Below are positions 55,559-64,000 of a DNA stretch of 64,000 bases, piece after piece; position 1 is the first letter of the stretch, and the number at the start of each line of letters is the position of its first letter. A model generated the notes under the pieces. It worked only from the letters and a program-made list of their open reading frames with translations. It was not told the origin of the DNA and searched no databases. The DNA is from Bacteroidales bacterium. Lineage in GTDB: Bacteria > Bacteroidota > Bacteroidia > Bacteroidales > M50B96. The translations under genes were made by a program, and so were the position numbers. Where the stretch lies: positions 62,001 to 126,000 of the forward strand of contig JAIOYV010000001.1 in NCBI GenBank assembly GCA_021740905.1, written 5' to 3'.

Positions 55559-56815
55559 TCATTGTAAAACTATCTTCCGCGACATTGTAAATCCCGCCTT
55601 GCTGACTATTACTAAATAAGTTCCTGCTTCAAGACCCGACACATCTATTTTTGTTGATTGATCCAGTGAAGTGTGAATTACTGTTCGTCCGGATAAATCA
55701 ATAATCTTGACTGAATAATCAGTTGGATTTTGGAGTTGAATATTCAGGATTTCGCTGGATGGATTTGGATAGAGGTTGAATTGGAACTGATCTGCTATTT
55801 CATTTATTCCGATATTCTCTAATTCATAAACCCGCACCCAATCAATAAATACTGAACAGGGAAATTCAGCCTCCGGAACAATTTCTCCACCGTAGGTATT
55901 TTGACTTCCTCCCACACCAGCACTCAGAATAAAATACATCTTATGTTCATAAGGATACCATTCCTCAAAATGATTGGAATATTCGGAAGTAGCAACCCTC
56001 TTGCCTGTTGCATTTGAAATCGCAAATCCATCTTGCCCATCAGCTTGAAAAGCATCTCCATCATTCAGATAGTGGATATGATAGGTGGTACTGTCGACGA
56101 AAAATTCGATCCTGTCGGTGTACCAATTGATGCCATAATTATGAAAGCCACTACTGCCTGCATAAGGAGCATTTGCAGGTGGAGGGTAAGCACCATAGCC
56201 AGGTTCAGCCGGATCTGGAACTTCCTCGGCTTCGTAGCTGTAATAAGCTCCCTGATGACCATGATTCCATGACTGCCATTGATTATCTTCCCAATACCAC
56301 GCATAATGGACACTCCCCAGATTATGATAGGGGATAGAACCTACATATTCCATAATATCAATCTCGCCACCTTGAGGCCACATGATGTAGCTCCACCCTG
56401 TTGGAATTTCATCGGGCATCATCCAAAAAGCAAAGCCCTGGCCTTTGTACTTCACATCTCTGGGGTAAACTTTGGCTTCAATTCTATGCCCCGGACCCCA
56501 TGAAGCTTTGCCGGCTGTGTTGATCCGTCCGCTCGTGTAATTGCGATCAATATGAAATTCTCCTTTGGTGGTAATAACTAAACAACCATCATCGGCACCA
56601 GATACCCCATTTTGAAATGTTACATTTTCAGCCCTGGCCCTATCAATTTGACCCGTTCCCCAATCACCATTTACACCGGTACCCGTTTCGATATTCCATT
56701 TGCTTAGATCTAATTGACCTTGGTTGAAATTATCTTCCCATACCGGATTCCCAACCTGCCCAAATAGGGCTAGATTTAACAAAAGAACCGATGATATGGT
56801 GGATATAAATTTCAT
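55559..56815 (-). CDS. GH16 beta-glucanase, T9SS-secreted
   Basis: 418 aa: signal peptide (1-20), GH16 domain (about 22-335) with GEIDIMEY (E151, D153, E156), and a T9SS sorting domain (about 343-418; FNLYPNPSSEILNIQL, ending GFTMSRKIVLQ). Longer inserts around the active site (HNLGSVHYAWYWEDNQWQSW) than the other GH16 enzymes here suggest a different substrate preference, perhaps branched or beta-1,6-containing glucan. 15 nt after the second GH3 gene. Confidence 0.88.
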   Translation of the reverse strand: MKFISTISSVLLLNLALFGQVGNPVWEDNFNQGQLDLSKWNIETGTGVNGDWGTGQIDRARAENVTFQNGVSGADDGCLVITTKGEFHIDRNYTSGRINTAGKASWGPGHRIEAKVYPRDVKYKGQGFAFWMMPDEIPTGWSYIMWPQGGEIDIMEYVGSIPYHNLGSVHYAWYWEDNQWQSWNHGHQGAYYSYEAEEVPDPAEPGYGAYPPPANAPYAGSSGFHNYGINWYTDRIEFFVDSTTYHIHYLNDGDAFQADGQDGFAISNATGKRVATSEYSNHFEEWYPYEHKMYFILSAGVGGSQNTYGGEIVPEAEFPCSVFIDWVRVYELENIGINEIADQFQFNLYPNPSSEILNIQLQNPTDYSVKIIDLSGRTVIHTSLDQSTKIDVSGLEAGTYLVIVSKAGFTMSRKIVLQ

Positions 56816-56830
56816 GTTTTAATTCTGTAT

Positions 56831-59110
56831 CTAGTCTTTAGTGATTGAAAATCCTAAGCTCATATCTACCTCTGAGTTGCCCCCAATACCGGCTTTAAAA
56901 GCACCCGGTTCTGTCACATATTTCATTTCCTGATTATGAAAGCCAAGTTGATTGGTGTGGATTTTGAAACTTACTTTCCTGCTGTCGCCAGGTTTTAGGA
57001 ATATCTTCTGGAAGCCTTTTAATTCTTTCACAGGTCTTGTTCTGCTGCCCACCAAATCGCGGATGTATAATTGAACCACTTCCTTGCCTGCAAATTCTCC
57101 GGTATTTTTAATAGTAGCTGAAAAAGTGAGGCTATCACCCAAAGAAAAAGTATTGGCATCGATTGCAATACCGGAATATTCAAATGTGGAATAAGACAGT
57201 CCATATCCAAACGGGAACCAAGGCTTGAAGCCATAATCGAGGTAATGATTTGTGTTTCCGATCGATAATTGGAATGCTTCATGAGGGATATCATCCATCC
57301 TCTCCCAGGTATTATCGGCTGCGGGTTTTCCCGAGTTTTTCTGAGAATAGTAAACAGGAATCTGGCCTACTGTGCGAGGGAAAGTTACCGGTAGTTTTCC
57401 AGATGGTGATTCAACTCCAAAAAGAATATCAGAGATGGCAGGGCCTGCCATTGTTCCAGGATGCCAGGCATAGATCAACGCATCGAAGTATTTGCTTTCC
57501 GGTTCAAAAGTAAGAGGACGACCAGCCATAACTACAGCAATTATGGGTTTGCCGGTTTCGGCGAGGGCTTCAATAAGCTTGGTTTGAATTCCGGGGAGTG
57601 TAATATCCGCCCGGCAGTGCGATTCGCCTGACAGAATGGATTCTTCTCCTAAGAAGAGAACAATGACTTCAGATTTTTTTGCTGCCTTGATTGCCTCCTC
57701 AAATCCCTTGCGGTTCATGGTACGGCTAATCTCCAGCCCGGGTGCAAAATTCACTTTTGCATCACCCAAAAACGTACGAATAGATTGTAAGGGGGTAATG
57801 GAATTTTCCTTGTTCCCATCAAAAGTCCACGTTCCGAGTTGGTCGTGCGCCTGATCGGCAAGAGGGCCAATAACTGCCACACTTGAAATATCCTTGCTCA
57901 GCGGCAATACTTGCTTGTCGTTTTTGAGAAGAACGAGGCTTTCGGCAGCGGCTTGTTTTGCTACTTTCAGATGTTCCTCATTCAATACTTTAGGATAATC
58001 ATTGGGGTTGGTATAAGGATTTTCAAACAATCCCATTTTGAATTTTAAACGAAGGATATTCCGTACTGATTCATCAATAAGCTCCAGGGATATTTCGCCT
58101 TTTTCAAGTAAGTCTTTTATGTTTTCCTCGTAACACGTGCTGGCCATTTCCATATCAACCCGTGCGTTGATGGCTTTTAGGGCTGCATCCCGATTGTCTT
58201 CGGCATAGCCATGAACCACCAATTGCTGGATGGATGACCAATCGCTTACCACCATGCCTTTGTAATCCCATTCGTTTCGTAAAATCTGTTTGGTAAGCAA
58301 CTCATTTCCCGATGCAGGAATCCCATTAATTTCATTGAAGGCAGTCATTAACGTAGCCACATCAGCACCAACCGCAGCTTTAAAAGAAGGCAGGTAAATA
58401 TCCCGAAGGTCGTTTTCAGGAACGGCTACTGTATGGTAATCGCGACCAGCTTCGGCGGCCCCATAAGCGGCAAAGTGCTTGGCACAGGCGGCTATCGAAT
58501 TTTTATCATCTAAACTATTACCCTGATAGCCCTTGACAGCTGCAGCTCCAAGGGTAGAGGTTAAGAATGGATCTTCGCCAAAGCTTTCAGCGATACGGCC
58601 CCAGCGTGGGTCGCGGGTTACATCAATCATTGGGGCGAAAGTCCAGCGGATTCCGGAAGACCTTGCTTCGATGGCGGACATCCCGGTGCCGCTCTGAATC
58701 AATTCGGGATTCCAGGTTGCAGCTTGTCCAAGAGGAATAGGCAAGATGGTGTTAAAACCGTGAATCACATCACGAGCAAAAATAATTGGAATACCCAAAC
58801 GGCTTTCTTCAACAGCAATTTTCTGTAAGCGGTTTATGGCTTCCACATCAACCGTATTCAGGATCGATCCGATTTGACCTTCCCTAATTTTATCGTCATG
58901 CCCATCGGCTCCATTCTTCTGAAGCATTTGCCCGATTTTTTCGTCGAGGGTCATTAGGCTCAATAGGGAATCGACCCGGGATTCAATGGGATCGGATGAC
59001 ATAGTCTGATTGCTGGTACAGGACATAAAAAGTAGATTTATCAAAATGAAAGACATTGAGAAGGCTAATGCTCTCGTAAATTTGCTGCTATGATTTTGGT
59101 TCAAATACAT
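56831..59110 (-). CDS. GH3 beta-glucosidase (BglX-like) lipoprotein
   Basis: 759 aa. Lipobox ending at C31 (LLFMSC). GH3 blocks: FARDVIHGFNTILPIPLGQAA, MIDVTRDPRWGRIAESFGEDPFL, KHFAAYGA and MVVSDWSSIQQ (nucleophile D290); C-terminal Fn3-like domain. It resembles BglX-type beta-glucosidases more closely than its neighbour at 53203. Probably releases glucose from exported or periplasmic beta-glucan oligosaccharides. Follows a hairpin cluster by about 50 nt. Confidence 0.9.
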   Translation of the reverse strand: MYLNQNHSSKFTRALAFSMSFILINLLFMSCTSNQTMSSDPIESRVDSLLSLMTLDEKIGQMLQKNGADGHDDKIREGQIGSILNTVDVEAINRLQKIAVEESRLGIPIIFARDVIHGFNTILPIPLGQAATWNPELIQSGTGMSAIEARSSGIRWTFAPMIDVTRDPRWGRIAESFGEDPFLTSTLGAAAVKGYQGNSLDDKNSIAACAKHFAAYGAAEAGRDYHTVAVPENDLRDIYLPSFKAAVGADVATLMTAFNEINGIPASGNELLTKQILRNEWDYKGMVVSDWSSIQQLVVHGYAEDNRDAALKAINARVDMEMASTCYEENIKDLLEKGEISLELIDESVRNILRLKFKMGLFENPYTNPNDYPKVLNEEHLKVAKQAAAESLVLLKNDKQVLPLSKDISSVAVIGPLADQAHDQLGTWTFDGNKENSITPLQSIRTFLGDAKVNFAPGLEISRTMNRKGFEEAIKAAKKSEVIVLFLGEESILSGESHCRADITLPGIQTKLIEALAETGKPIIAVVMAGRPLTFEPESKYFDALIYAWHPGTMAGPAISDILFGVESPSGKLPVTFPRTVGQIPVYYSQKNSGKPAADNTWERMDDIPHEAFQLSIGNTNHYLDYGFKPWFPFGYGLSYSTFEYSGIAIDANTFSLGDSLTFSATIKNTGEFAGKEVVQLYIRDLVGSRTRPVKELKGFQKIFLKPGDSRKVSFKIHTNQLGFHNQEMKYVTEPGAFKAGIGGNSEVDMSLGFSITKD

Positions 59111-59163
59111 TTTCTAAATTTTGAATTCTCAATAATTGCAAATGTGTTTCCTGAAATGATTAC

Positions 59164-59242
59164 GCCCCTTTGGGGCTTCAATAATTACATCATTTGAATC
59201 CCAGGGCTTCACCCTGGGCTAATGATTGCGCACCTTTGGTGC
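59164..59242. repeat. Hairpin cluster overlapping the 3' end of a GH16 gene
   Basis: GCCCCTTTGGGGC (59164-59176), CCCAGGGCTTCACCCTGGG (59200-59218) and GCACCTTTGGTGC (59230-59242). The last hairpin lies inside the GH16 reading frame and encodes residues just before its stop. The core GCACCaaaGGTGC is also present between ftsZ2 and ftsZ3. Confidence 0.7.
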
Positions 59243-60085
59243 TTGAACAGATGGTTTTTGATAAACCCTTACAAAATCAACTTCCATGGTTTGTGGGAAA
59301 ACGGTAGTGGCGTCGGGCGATCCGGGCCAGTTGCCACCTACTGCCAGATTCAGGATTATGTAGAAGTTGTTGTGAAACTCACTGAGCTGGGCCGGGGTAA
59401 TATCTGTTTTAAAATACTGTGTGTCGTCAATAAATCCCCTGATTTCCTGGTCATCCCATTCTGCTGAGAAGATGTGGAAATCGTCGGCTAAAATCCCTGT
59501 GGACAGTGAGTGGCTTTGACCATACTTGGCATGTTTTCCATCGTTGTCCCAGTGAAGGGTGCAATGAGTTGTGTTGTCGCCATCAGGGCCACCCACCATT
59601 TCCATCACATCTATTTCGCCACAAGCTGGCCAGCCAATCGTACCAATATTTGCCCCCAGCATCCAGAATGCCGGCCAGATACCTTGTCCGTAAGGCAGCT
59701 TAATCCGGGCTTCGATTTTACCATATTTAAAATCAAACTTATTTTGGGTTGAGATGCGGGCCGAAGAATAATCCCTTCCTTCAATTGACTCCTCTCGTGC
59801 AGTAATGGAAAGTACACCGTTGGCAACCATTGCATTGTTCTGGCCGGTGGTGTGATATTGAAGCTCGTTGTTGCCCCAGCCATATTCATTCCCTTTGGTT
59901 TCGAATATCCATTTGGTAGAATCGGGCAATCCCTCATAGTCGAATTCATCGGCCCAAATCAATTGGTACTCTTCGCCTGTTTTTGAAGTAGCGGATTTCG
60001 AATAATTTGAAGAAGGGGATGCACAACCCGAAAGAATATACAGAGCCCCTATACTTATGAATAAAAACCTACCCTTTTTTAACAT
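59219..60085 (-). CDS. GH16 endo-beta-1,3-glucanase lipoprotein
   Basis: 288 aa. Lipobox ending at C21 (YILSGC); a compact GH16 domain (about 40-275) with GEIDVMEM (E157, D159, E162). Closely similar to the GH16 part of the next gene and of the gene at 40458. As a lipoprotein it may sit on the outer face of the outer membrane. The last residues (VQAPKVRNH) are encoded by an intergenic hairpin repeat, so the native C-terminus probably ended after YVRVYQK. Only 3 nt after the PKD-GH16 gene. Confidence 0.9.
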   Translation of the reverse strand: MLKKGRFLFISIGALYILSGCASPSSNYSKSATSKTGEEYQLIWADEFDYEGLPDSTKWIFETKGNEYGWGNNELQYHTTGQNNAMVANGVLSITAREESIEGRDYSSARISTQNKFDFKYGKIEARIKLPYGQGIWPAFWMLGANIGTIGWPACGEIDVMEMVGGPDGDNTTHCTLHWDNDGKHAKYGQSHSLSTGILADDFHIFSAEWDDQEIRGFIDDTQYFKTDITPAQLSEFHNNFYIILNLAVGGNWPGSPDATTVFPQTMEVDFVRVYQKPSVQAPKVRNH

Positions 60086-60088
60086 ACT

Positions 60089-61453
60089 CTACTTTTTGGA
60101 TGAATCATCTTTTTGATATACCCGCACGTAATCGACTTCCATGGTTTGCGGGAAAACGGTGGTCCCATCGGGCGATCCCGGCCAGTCGCCACCAACTGCC
60201 AGATTCAGGATAATAAAAAAGTTGTTGTGAAATTCGCTCAAACCAGGATCGGTAATATCAATCACAAAATATTGAGTCCCGGCGATAAAAGCCTTGATTT
60301 TTTGCTCGTCCCATTCAACAGAAAAAATATGGTAATCATCGGCTAATATACCTGATGGTATTGTATAACTTTCGCCGTAAGCGGCATTGCTGCCATTGTT
60401 GTCCCAATGAAGAGTAGCAACAGCTGTATTGTCTTTACCCGGTCCTCCAACCATTTCGACGATATCAATTTCGCCACATTCAGGCCAACCTACTGTGCTA
60501 AGATTACTACCCAGCATCCAAAAGGCCGGCCACATGCCCTGACTATAAGGCATTTTTATCCTGGCTTCGATTTTACCGTATTTGAAATCGAATTTGTTTT
60601 GTGTGGTAATTCTGGCGGAAGAATAGTCTTTGCCCCCTATTTGCTCTTTGCGAGCTGTAATGGTTAGGACTCCATTCTCAACCTTTAGATTGTCTTGACT
60701 ATTTGTGTAATATTGCAATTCACCATTTCCACCACCAAATCCTCCAGTCTCGATATTCCATTTCGAAGATTCTGGCTGGCCGGTATAGTCGAACTCATCG
60801 AACCAAACAAGCTCCATGCCCTGTACATAATTTGGGTCGTCTTGTAAAATAGTAACAGTTTTGTTTACGGTGTGATCGGTTCCGTCCTTCGTGACGACCA
60901 ATTCAATATCATACGATCCGGCAAGACGGAAATAGGCTATTTCTTGCATTTGATCCTCAACTACTTTGTTAAGGTAAAGCCACTTAAACGAATCATAATC
61001 CCCAATAGTGGTATTTGTTAAAGTCACATAATTCGGATTCGAGATACTGATTTCGGCGGTAAAATCAACTGCAAATAAAGTATTTGTAATACTTATCGTT
61101 TTAGTAGCTGTTTTAACTGTTCCTGAATAGTTCAGTGCACTTAAGGAAACTTCAAAGTCCCCTGCTGTTGGATATAGGATAATAAAACTCTGGGTTTTAT
61201 CTGTCGTTGTTTCTTCTTGCCCATTACCAAAATCCCAGGTCAGGGAATAATACTCGCCGGTCGATTCGTTGATAAACTCGACATAGTTATCGCTTATGTG
61301 GTTGAAACTGAAATCGGGATTGAAGGCTGGCTCATTATCTTTATCACAAGCGGTAAAGGCAATCAAAAAAAAGAAGAAAGTGATTGGAATTAATATGCTG
61401 ATGCCTTTTAAGGTATTCGCTAAATTTTTTCGTACCATAGTTCTATTGTTCAT
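60089..61453 (-). CDS. PKD-PKD-GH16 endo-beta-1,3-glucanase lipoprotein
   Basis: 454 aa. Lipobox ending at C36 (FLIAFTAC). Two PKD-like domains (about 40-125, with YYSLTWDFGNGQEETT; and 126-205), then GH16 (about 210-450) with GEIDIVEM (E328, D330, E333). The surface-anchored PKD-GH16 layout is typical of laminarin-locus enzymes. The ATG at 61453 or the one five codons later could be the start; both give the same lipoprotein signal. Confidence 0.9.
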   Translation of the reverse strand: MNNRTMVRKNLANTLKGISILIPITFFFFLIAFTACDKDNEPAFNPDFSFNHISDNYVEFINESTGEYYSLTWDFGNGQEETTTDKTQSFIILYPTAGDFEVSLSALNYSGTVKTATKTISITNTLFAVDFTAEISISNPNYVTLTNTTIGDYDSFKWLYLNKVVEDQMQEIAYFRLAGSYDIELVVTKDGTDHTVNKTVTILQDDPNYVQGMELVWFDEFDYTGQPESSKWNIETGGFGGGNGELQYYTNSQDNLKVENGVLTITARKEQIGGKDYSSARITTQNKFDFKYGKIEARIKMPYSQGMWPAFWMLGSNLSTVGWPECGEIDIVEMVGGPGKDNTAVATLHWDNNGSNAAYGESYTIPSGILADDYHIFSVEWDEQKIKAFIAGTQYFVIDITDPGLSEFHNNFFIILNLAVGGDWPGSPDGTTVFPQTMEVDYVRVYQKDDSSKK

Positions 61454-61568
61454 TCGTAATTATTTTTTTGATTACCCTGAATTCCATTAGTGCTGCAACA
61501 AGGAAAATAAGTATCCAAGTTGCAGCATCCAATGTCATTATTTAACCAACTCTAAAAGTCATAGTAAT

Positions 61569-62510
61569 CTATTTGGATTGCACCGGCTTAACACTGGTAA
61601 AAATGTGATACCACGACTGGGTTTCGTCTTCCATAATACGGACCCTTAGTATATTCTCGGTAACTTCGATAATGTCGTATTCGCTGGTTCCAACCCACCA
61701 ACACATAAATCCACCCTCACCGATTGTCATTGTTGTTCCACGGTACTCCCCAACAATCGAAGCATTTGACGAGGAAGGTGAAAAAGAGACATTTTTAACA
61801 CCATATAGGGCAGGTGCAATATCTTCACCAATACACTGATCGCCGGTTACTCCAATATCTCCGGCCCAGGTTCCCGGAATCCATCCAGGCCCGGTAGTTT
61901 GTTCATACGTTAAGCCATTATCTGTTTTGGTAAATACAAATTCAGCACTGTACATACATGCCTTATCCGAATCCCATGGGCTTATACTCCACCAATTTGG
62001 CCAAGTGAAATCTGCATTACCATAGTCGTCAGATGTTGGGCCCATACCGGCATGACCCGGCAGGTCGGATGCCCAATACCATTTCTTTGAGCTTCCCCCT
62101 GTTAAGAATTCCAATGCCTCATCATCTCTGAAATTGCTGAATACTTCAACTGGCGTAACAACGCTTGAGATCGTCCCCCCGGTACCAACAGCAAATACCT
62201 GTACATTATACGTTTGGACACCATTTATAGAGAAAACTTTTGAGATTTTCCCACCGGCTGCAGTTTTAACATCTGTACCATCATCAAAATTAAAATTATA
62301 CGTAATGGCATTATTGGCAGTAACTTCAAAATCGACCATTCCACTTCCATCTCCATAGGGATTCAATTCATCAACCCCAATGATATGATAGGTAACATTT
62401 ACATTGGTAGGAACTACTAAGTCGCCCAATTCATATTCATTTTGCTGGCAACTATTAAATAGTAATAGTCCCAGAAGGCTTACTAAAATATATTGACTAA
62501 TCTTTTTCAT
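61569..62510 (-). CDS. Surface glycan-binding lipoprotein candidate (SusE/F position)
   Basis: 313 aa. Lipobox ending at C21 (LLLFNSC), a PKD-like domain (about 30-125) and a C-terminal domain (about 128-313) with the pattern NWWSISPWDSDKACMYSAEFVF. The same pattern (WWSIDAAGVTERACFFDDTYVF) appears twice in the next upstream gene, so the two proteins share a domain type. No catalytic residues recognised. Position between the partial gene and the GH16 genes fits a SusE/F-like surface binding protein; this is inference. Confidence 0.65.
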   Translation of the reverse strand: MKKISQYILVSLLGLLLFNSCQQNEYELGDLVVPTNVNVTYHIIGVDELNPYGDGSGMVDFEVTANNAITYNFNFDDGTDVKTAAGGKISKVFSINGVQTYNVQVFAVGTGGTISSVVTPVEVFSNFRDDEALEFLTGGSSKKWYWASDLPGHAGMGPTSDDYGNADFTWPNWWSISPWDSDKACMYSAEFVFTKTDNGLTYEQTTGPGWIPGTWAGDIGVTGDQCIGEDIAPALYGVKNVSFSPSSSNASIVGEYRGTTMTIGEGGFMCWWVGTSEYDIIEVTENILRVRIMEDETQSWYHIFTSVKPVQSK

Positions 62511-62524
62511 CGTATATCCCTTTT

Positions 62525-64000
62525 TTAAATTTTAACCATCTTATATCTCCACCAACCTGCTCCAATACTGATATCTACTGTCATTACGGTGTTGTTTTCC
62601 GAGAAGGCGACATCATACGTAATGGATGCAGGGGCATTGGCCGGATCGTTTAGTTCTCCTCCATTATAAGGTTTGGGAATACCCAAATAGGCCCCTGTTC
62701 CATTTATTGTAACCGTTCCTGCGGTTTCGTCATAAGTGTAAGTAGCTGCAACAGTTCCGTCATGCGGTGCAATAGGAGCTCCACATGTGAAGGAACCACC
62801 TTGCCAGTCTTCTAACCAGGTTTCGGCACCTAATACATTGCTGAATGAACCATTGGCACTGAAAACATACGTATCATCAAAAAAGCAAGCTCGTTCTGCA
62901 ACACCCGCTGCATCAATCGACCACCAGGAAATATCGCCAAGTGTTGGGCCAACGCCAAGCGATCCGGCTTCAGGGGCTACCTGCCATGTTCCGTCCAAAG
63001 GAGTGGAAACTGTTCCGCCTCCCTCTTTTACCAGTTTAAATCTCCACCATCCGTTTCCAATATTAATATCCAGGGTCATTACAGCATCATTTTCAGAAAG
63101 TGTAATATCATACGTAATAGAAGCCGGTGCATCGGCCGGAGTAGTAAGTTCTCCACCGTTATATGGTTTCGGAATACCGAGATAGGCTCCTATTCCATCC
63201 AGGGTAACAGTGCCTGCACTTTCGTTGTAGGTGTATGTAGCGGCTACAGTTCCATCATGAGGTGCAACTGGTGTTCCACAAGCATCAGAGCCACCTTGCC
63301 AACCTTCAATCCAGGTTTCGGTTCCCAGCACATTGCTAAACGTACCGTTTGCATTAAAAACGTAAGTATCGTCAAAAAAACAAGCTCGTTCTGTTACACC
63401 TGCTGCATCGATCGACCACCATGAAATATCTCCCAGTGTTGGGCCTACTCCAAGGGATCCTGCCTCCGGTGCAATTTTCCATGTCCCTACAATTCCAGGA
63501 CCGGCAGTTGCACCCACTAGTTTTATATCATCGAAATAATACGTGGCACCATCGCCTACATTATCAAAATCAAAAAAGATAACTACCTTCTGATAGGTGT
63601 TTCCTAAGTCGATGCCTGAGAAATCAAATTGCAATTCTTCCCATTGGTTATCAACAGTAGTTGTCGCATCCACTTCATGAGCAATATTTCCGTCATTCAG
63701 ATTTTCAACCTTTAGTTTTACAATAGCCCCTACTTTAGGCGACCATGTTTTAACTTTGAAATTCTTATTGGTTGAAAAGTCAATCGGATTTCCAAGAGTC
63801 AACAGCGAGCCTGCCCAAGTTTCGGCCCCGGCAGCTTTTACCGATTTTGCAACCCTCGAACTGGTATTGATTCCTGTTGCATCAGGATTATCGGTTACCG
63901 TTGTTGTTGCATTTCCAAAATTTTCGAAGCCATAGTTTACCGTAAACGATTCGAAATTGATTGGGAGCATTACCGGATCGGAAGCTGCTGCGATGGTAAC
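62525..64000 (-). CDS. Glycan-binding protein candidate, 5' end beyond window
   Basis: The frame is open through the right edge (VTIAAASDPVMLPINFES...), so the ATG at 63970 is not the true start. In the window: one module resembling those of the 592- and 1986-aa proteins (INFESFTVNYGFENFGNATT... ATYYFDDIKLV), then two tandem, nearly identical domains (about 63010-63495 and 62525-63005; each with GTW..APEAGSLGVGPTLGDISWWSID..RACFFDDTYVF and PKPYNGGEL). No enzyme motifs. It precedes the SusE/F-like gene, 14 nt away, and is probably part of the surface glycan-binding system; susC/susD would be expected further upstream, outside the window. Confidence 0.7.
   Translation of the reverse strand, partial: VTIAAASDPVMLPINFESFTVNYGFENFGNATTTVTDNPDATGINTSSRVAKSVKAAGAETWAGSLLTLGNPIDFSTNKNFKVKTWSPKVGAIVKLKVENLNDGNIAHEVDATTTVDNQWEELQFDFSGIDLGNTYQKVVIFFDFDNVGDGATYYFDDIKLVGATAGPGIVGTWKIAPEAGSLGVGPTLGDISWWSIDAAGVTERACFFDDTYVFNANGTFSNVLGTETWIEGWQGGSDACGTPVAPHDGTVAATYTYNESAGTVTLDGIGAYLGIPKPYNGGELTTPADAPASITYDITLSENDAVMTLDINIGNGWWRFKLVKEGGGTVSTPLDGTWQVAPEAGSLGVGPTLGDISWWSIDAAGVAERACFFDDTYVFSANGSFSNVLGAETWLEDWQGGSFTCGAPIAPHDGTVAATYTYDETAGTVTINGTGAYLGIPKPYNGGELNDPANAPASITYDVAFSENNTVMTVDISIGAGWWRYKMVKI

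Overview
The window is a chromosome segment of a Bacteroidota bacterium, probably a free-living glycan degrader of the Marinilabiliales/Prolixibacteraceae type (the order is inference). Evidence: type IX secretion (T9SS) C-terminal sorting domains on several large secreted proteins, Bacteroidota-type -7 promoter elements (TAnnTTTG), a Bacteroidota-style division and cell wall (dcw) cluster with a DNPR-type (meso-diaminopimelate) MurE, and a long beta-glucan utilization locus. No rRNA, tRNA or CRISPR array was seen.

Layout. 1-2.8 kb is a plastic edge: a truncated IS66 transposase, palindromic repeats, and small toxin-antitoxin-like genes, two of which (an ORF6N protein and a PIN-domain toxin) are each broken by one in-frame stop. 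2.8-8.7 kb (minus) is a three-gene RND efflux operon (adaptor, pump, TolC-like channel). 8.8-10.2 kb holds a HIT hydrolase and a convergent PlsC-like acyltransferase. 10.2-11.0 kb is non-coding, with heptad-periodic arrays and promoter-like elements. 11.0-29.4 kb (plus) is the dcw cluster: mraZ, rsmH, ftsL-like, ftsI-type PBP, murE, mraY, murD, ftsW, murG, murC, ftsQ, ftsA and then three tandem ftsZ genes. Only the third FtsZ has the usual C-terminal peptide; the first two end in basic linkers followed by short amphipathic tails. 29.6-32.3 kb is an AT-rich accessory patch: an orphan TIR-like protein (candidate defence gene), a REP-associated tyrosine transposase between two copies of an 89-bp palindromic repeat pair, and a small repeat-rich secreted protein.

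32.5-64.0 kb (minus) is a polysaccharide utilization locus aimed, by gene content, at laminarin-like beta-1,3/1,6-glucan. It reads from the right edge leftward: two surface glycan-binding lipoprotein candidates, two GH16 lipoproteins, GH3, T9SS-secreted GH16, GH3, a GH149-like oligoglucan phosphorylase, two GH17 enzymes without signal peptides, an MFS symporter, a GH17 lipoprotein, an unusual MFS symporter with an Ig/cadherin-like insert in a periplasmic loop, another T9SS GH16, and two T9SS surface proteins made of carbohydrate-binding-like modules in an A-B-B order (one triad in the smaller, three in the 1986-residue protein). susC/susD and a regulator are not in the window and may lie beyond the right edge. 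Proposed flow: GH16 enzymes cut glucan at the surface and outside, GH3 and GH17 trim it in the periplasm, MFS carriers import glucose and oligosaccharides, and cytoplasmic GH17 plus the phosphorylase finish the job and yield glucose-1-phosphate.

Two kinds of non-coding structure recur: palindromic hairpin clusters in intergenic gaps (including either side of the ftsZ1-ftsZ2 pair), and degenerate arrays with strict 7-nt phasing, each with its own consensus.
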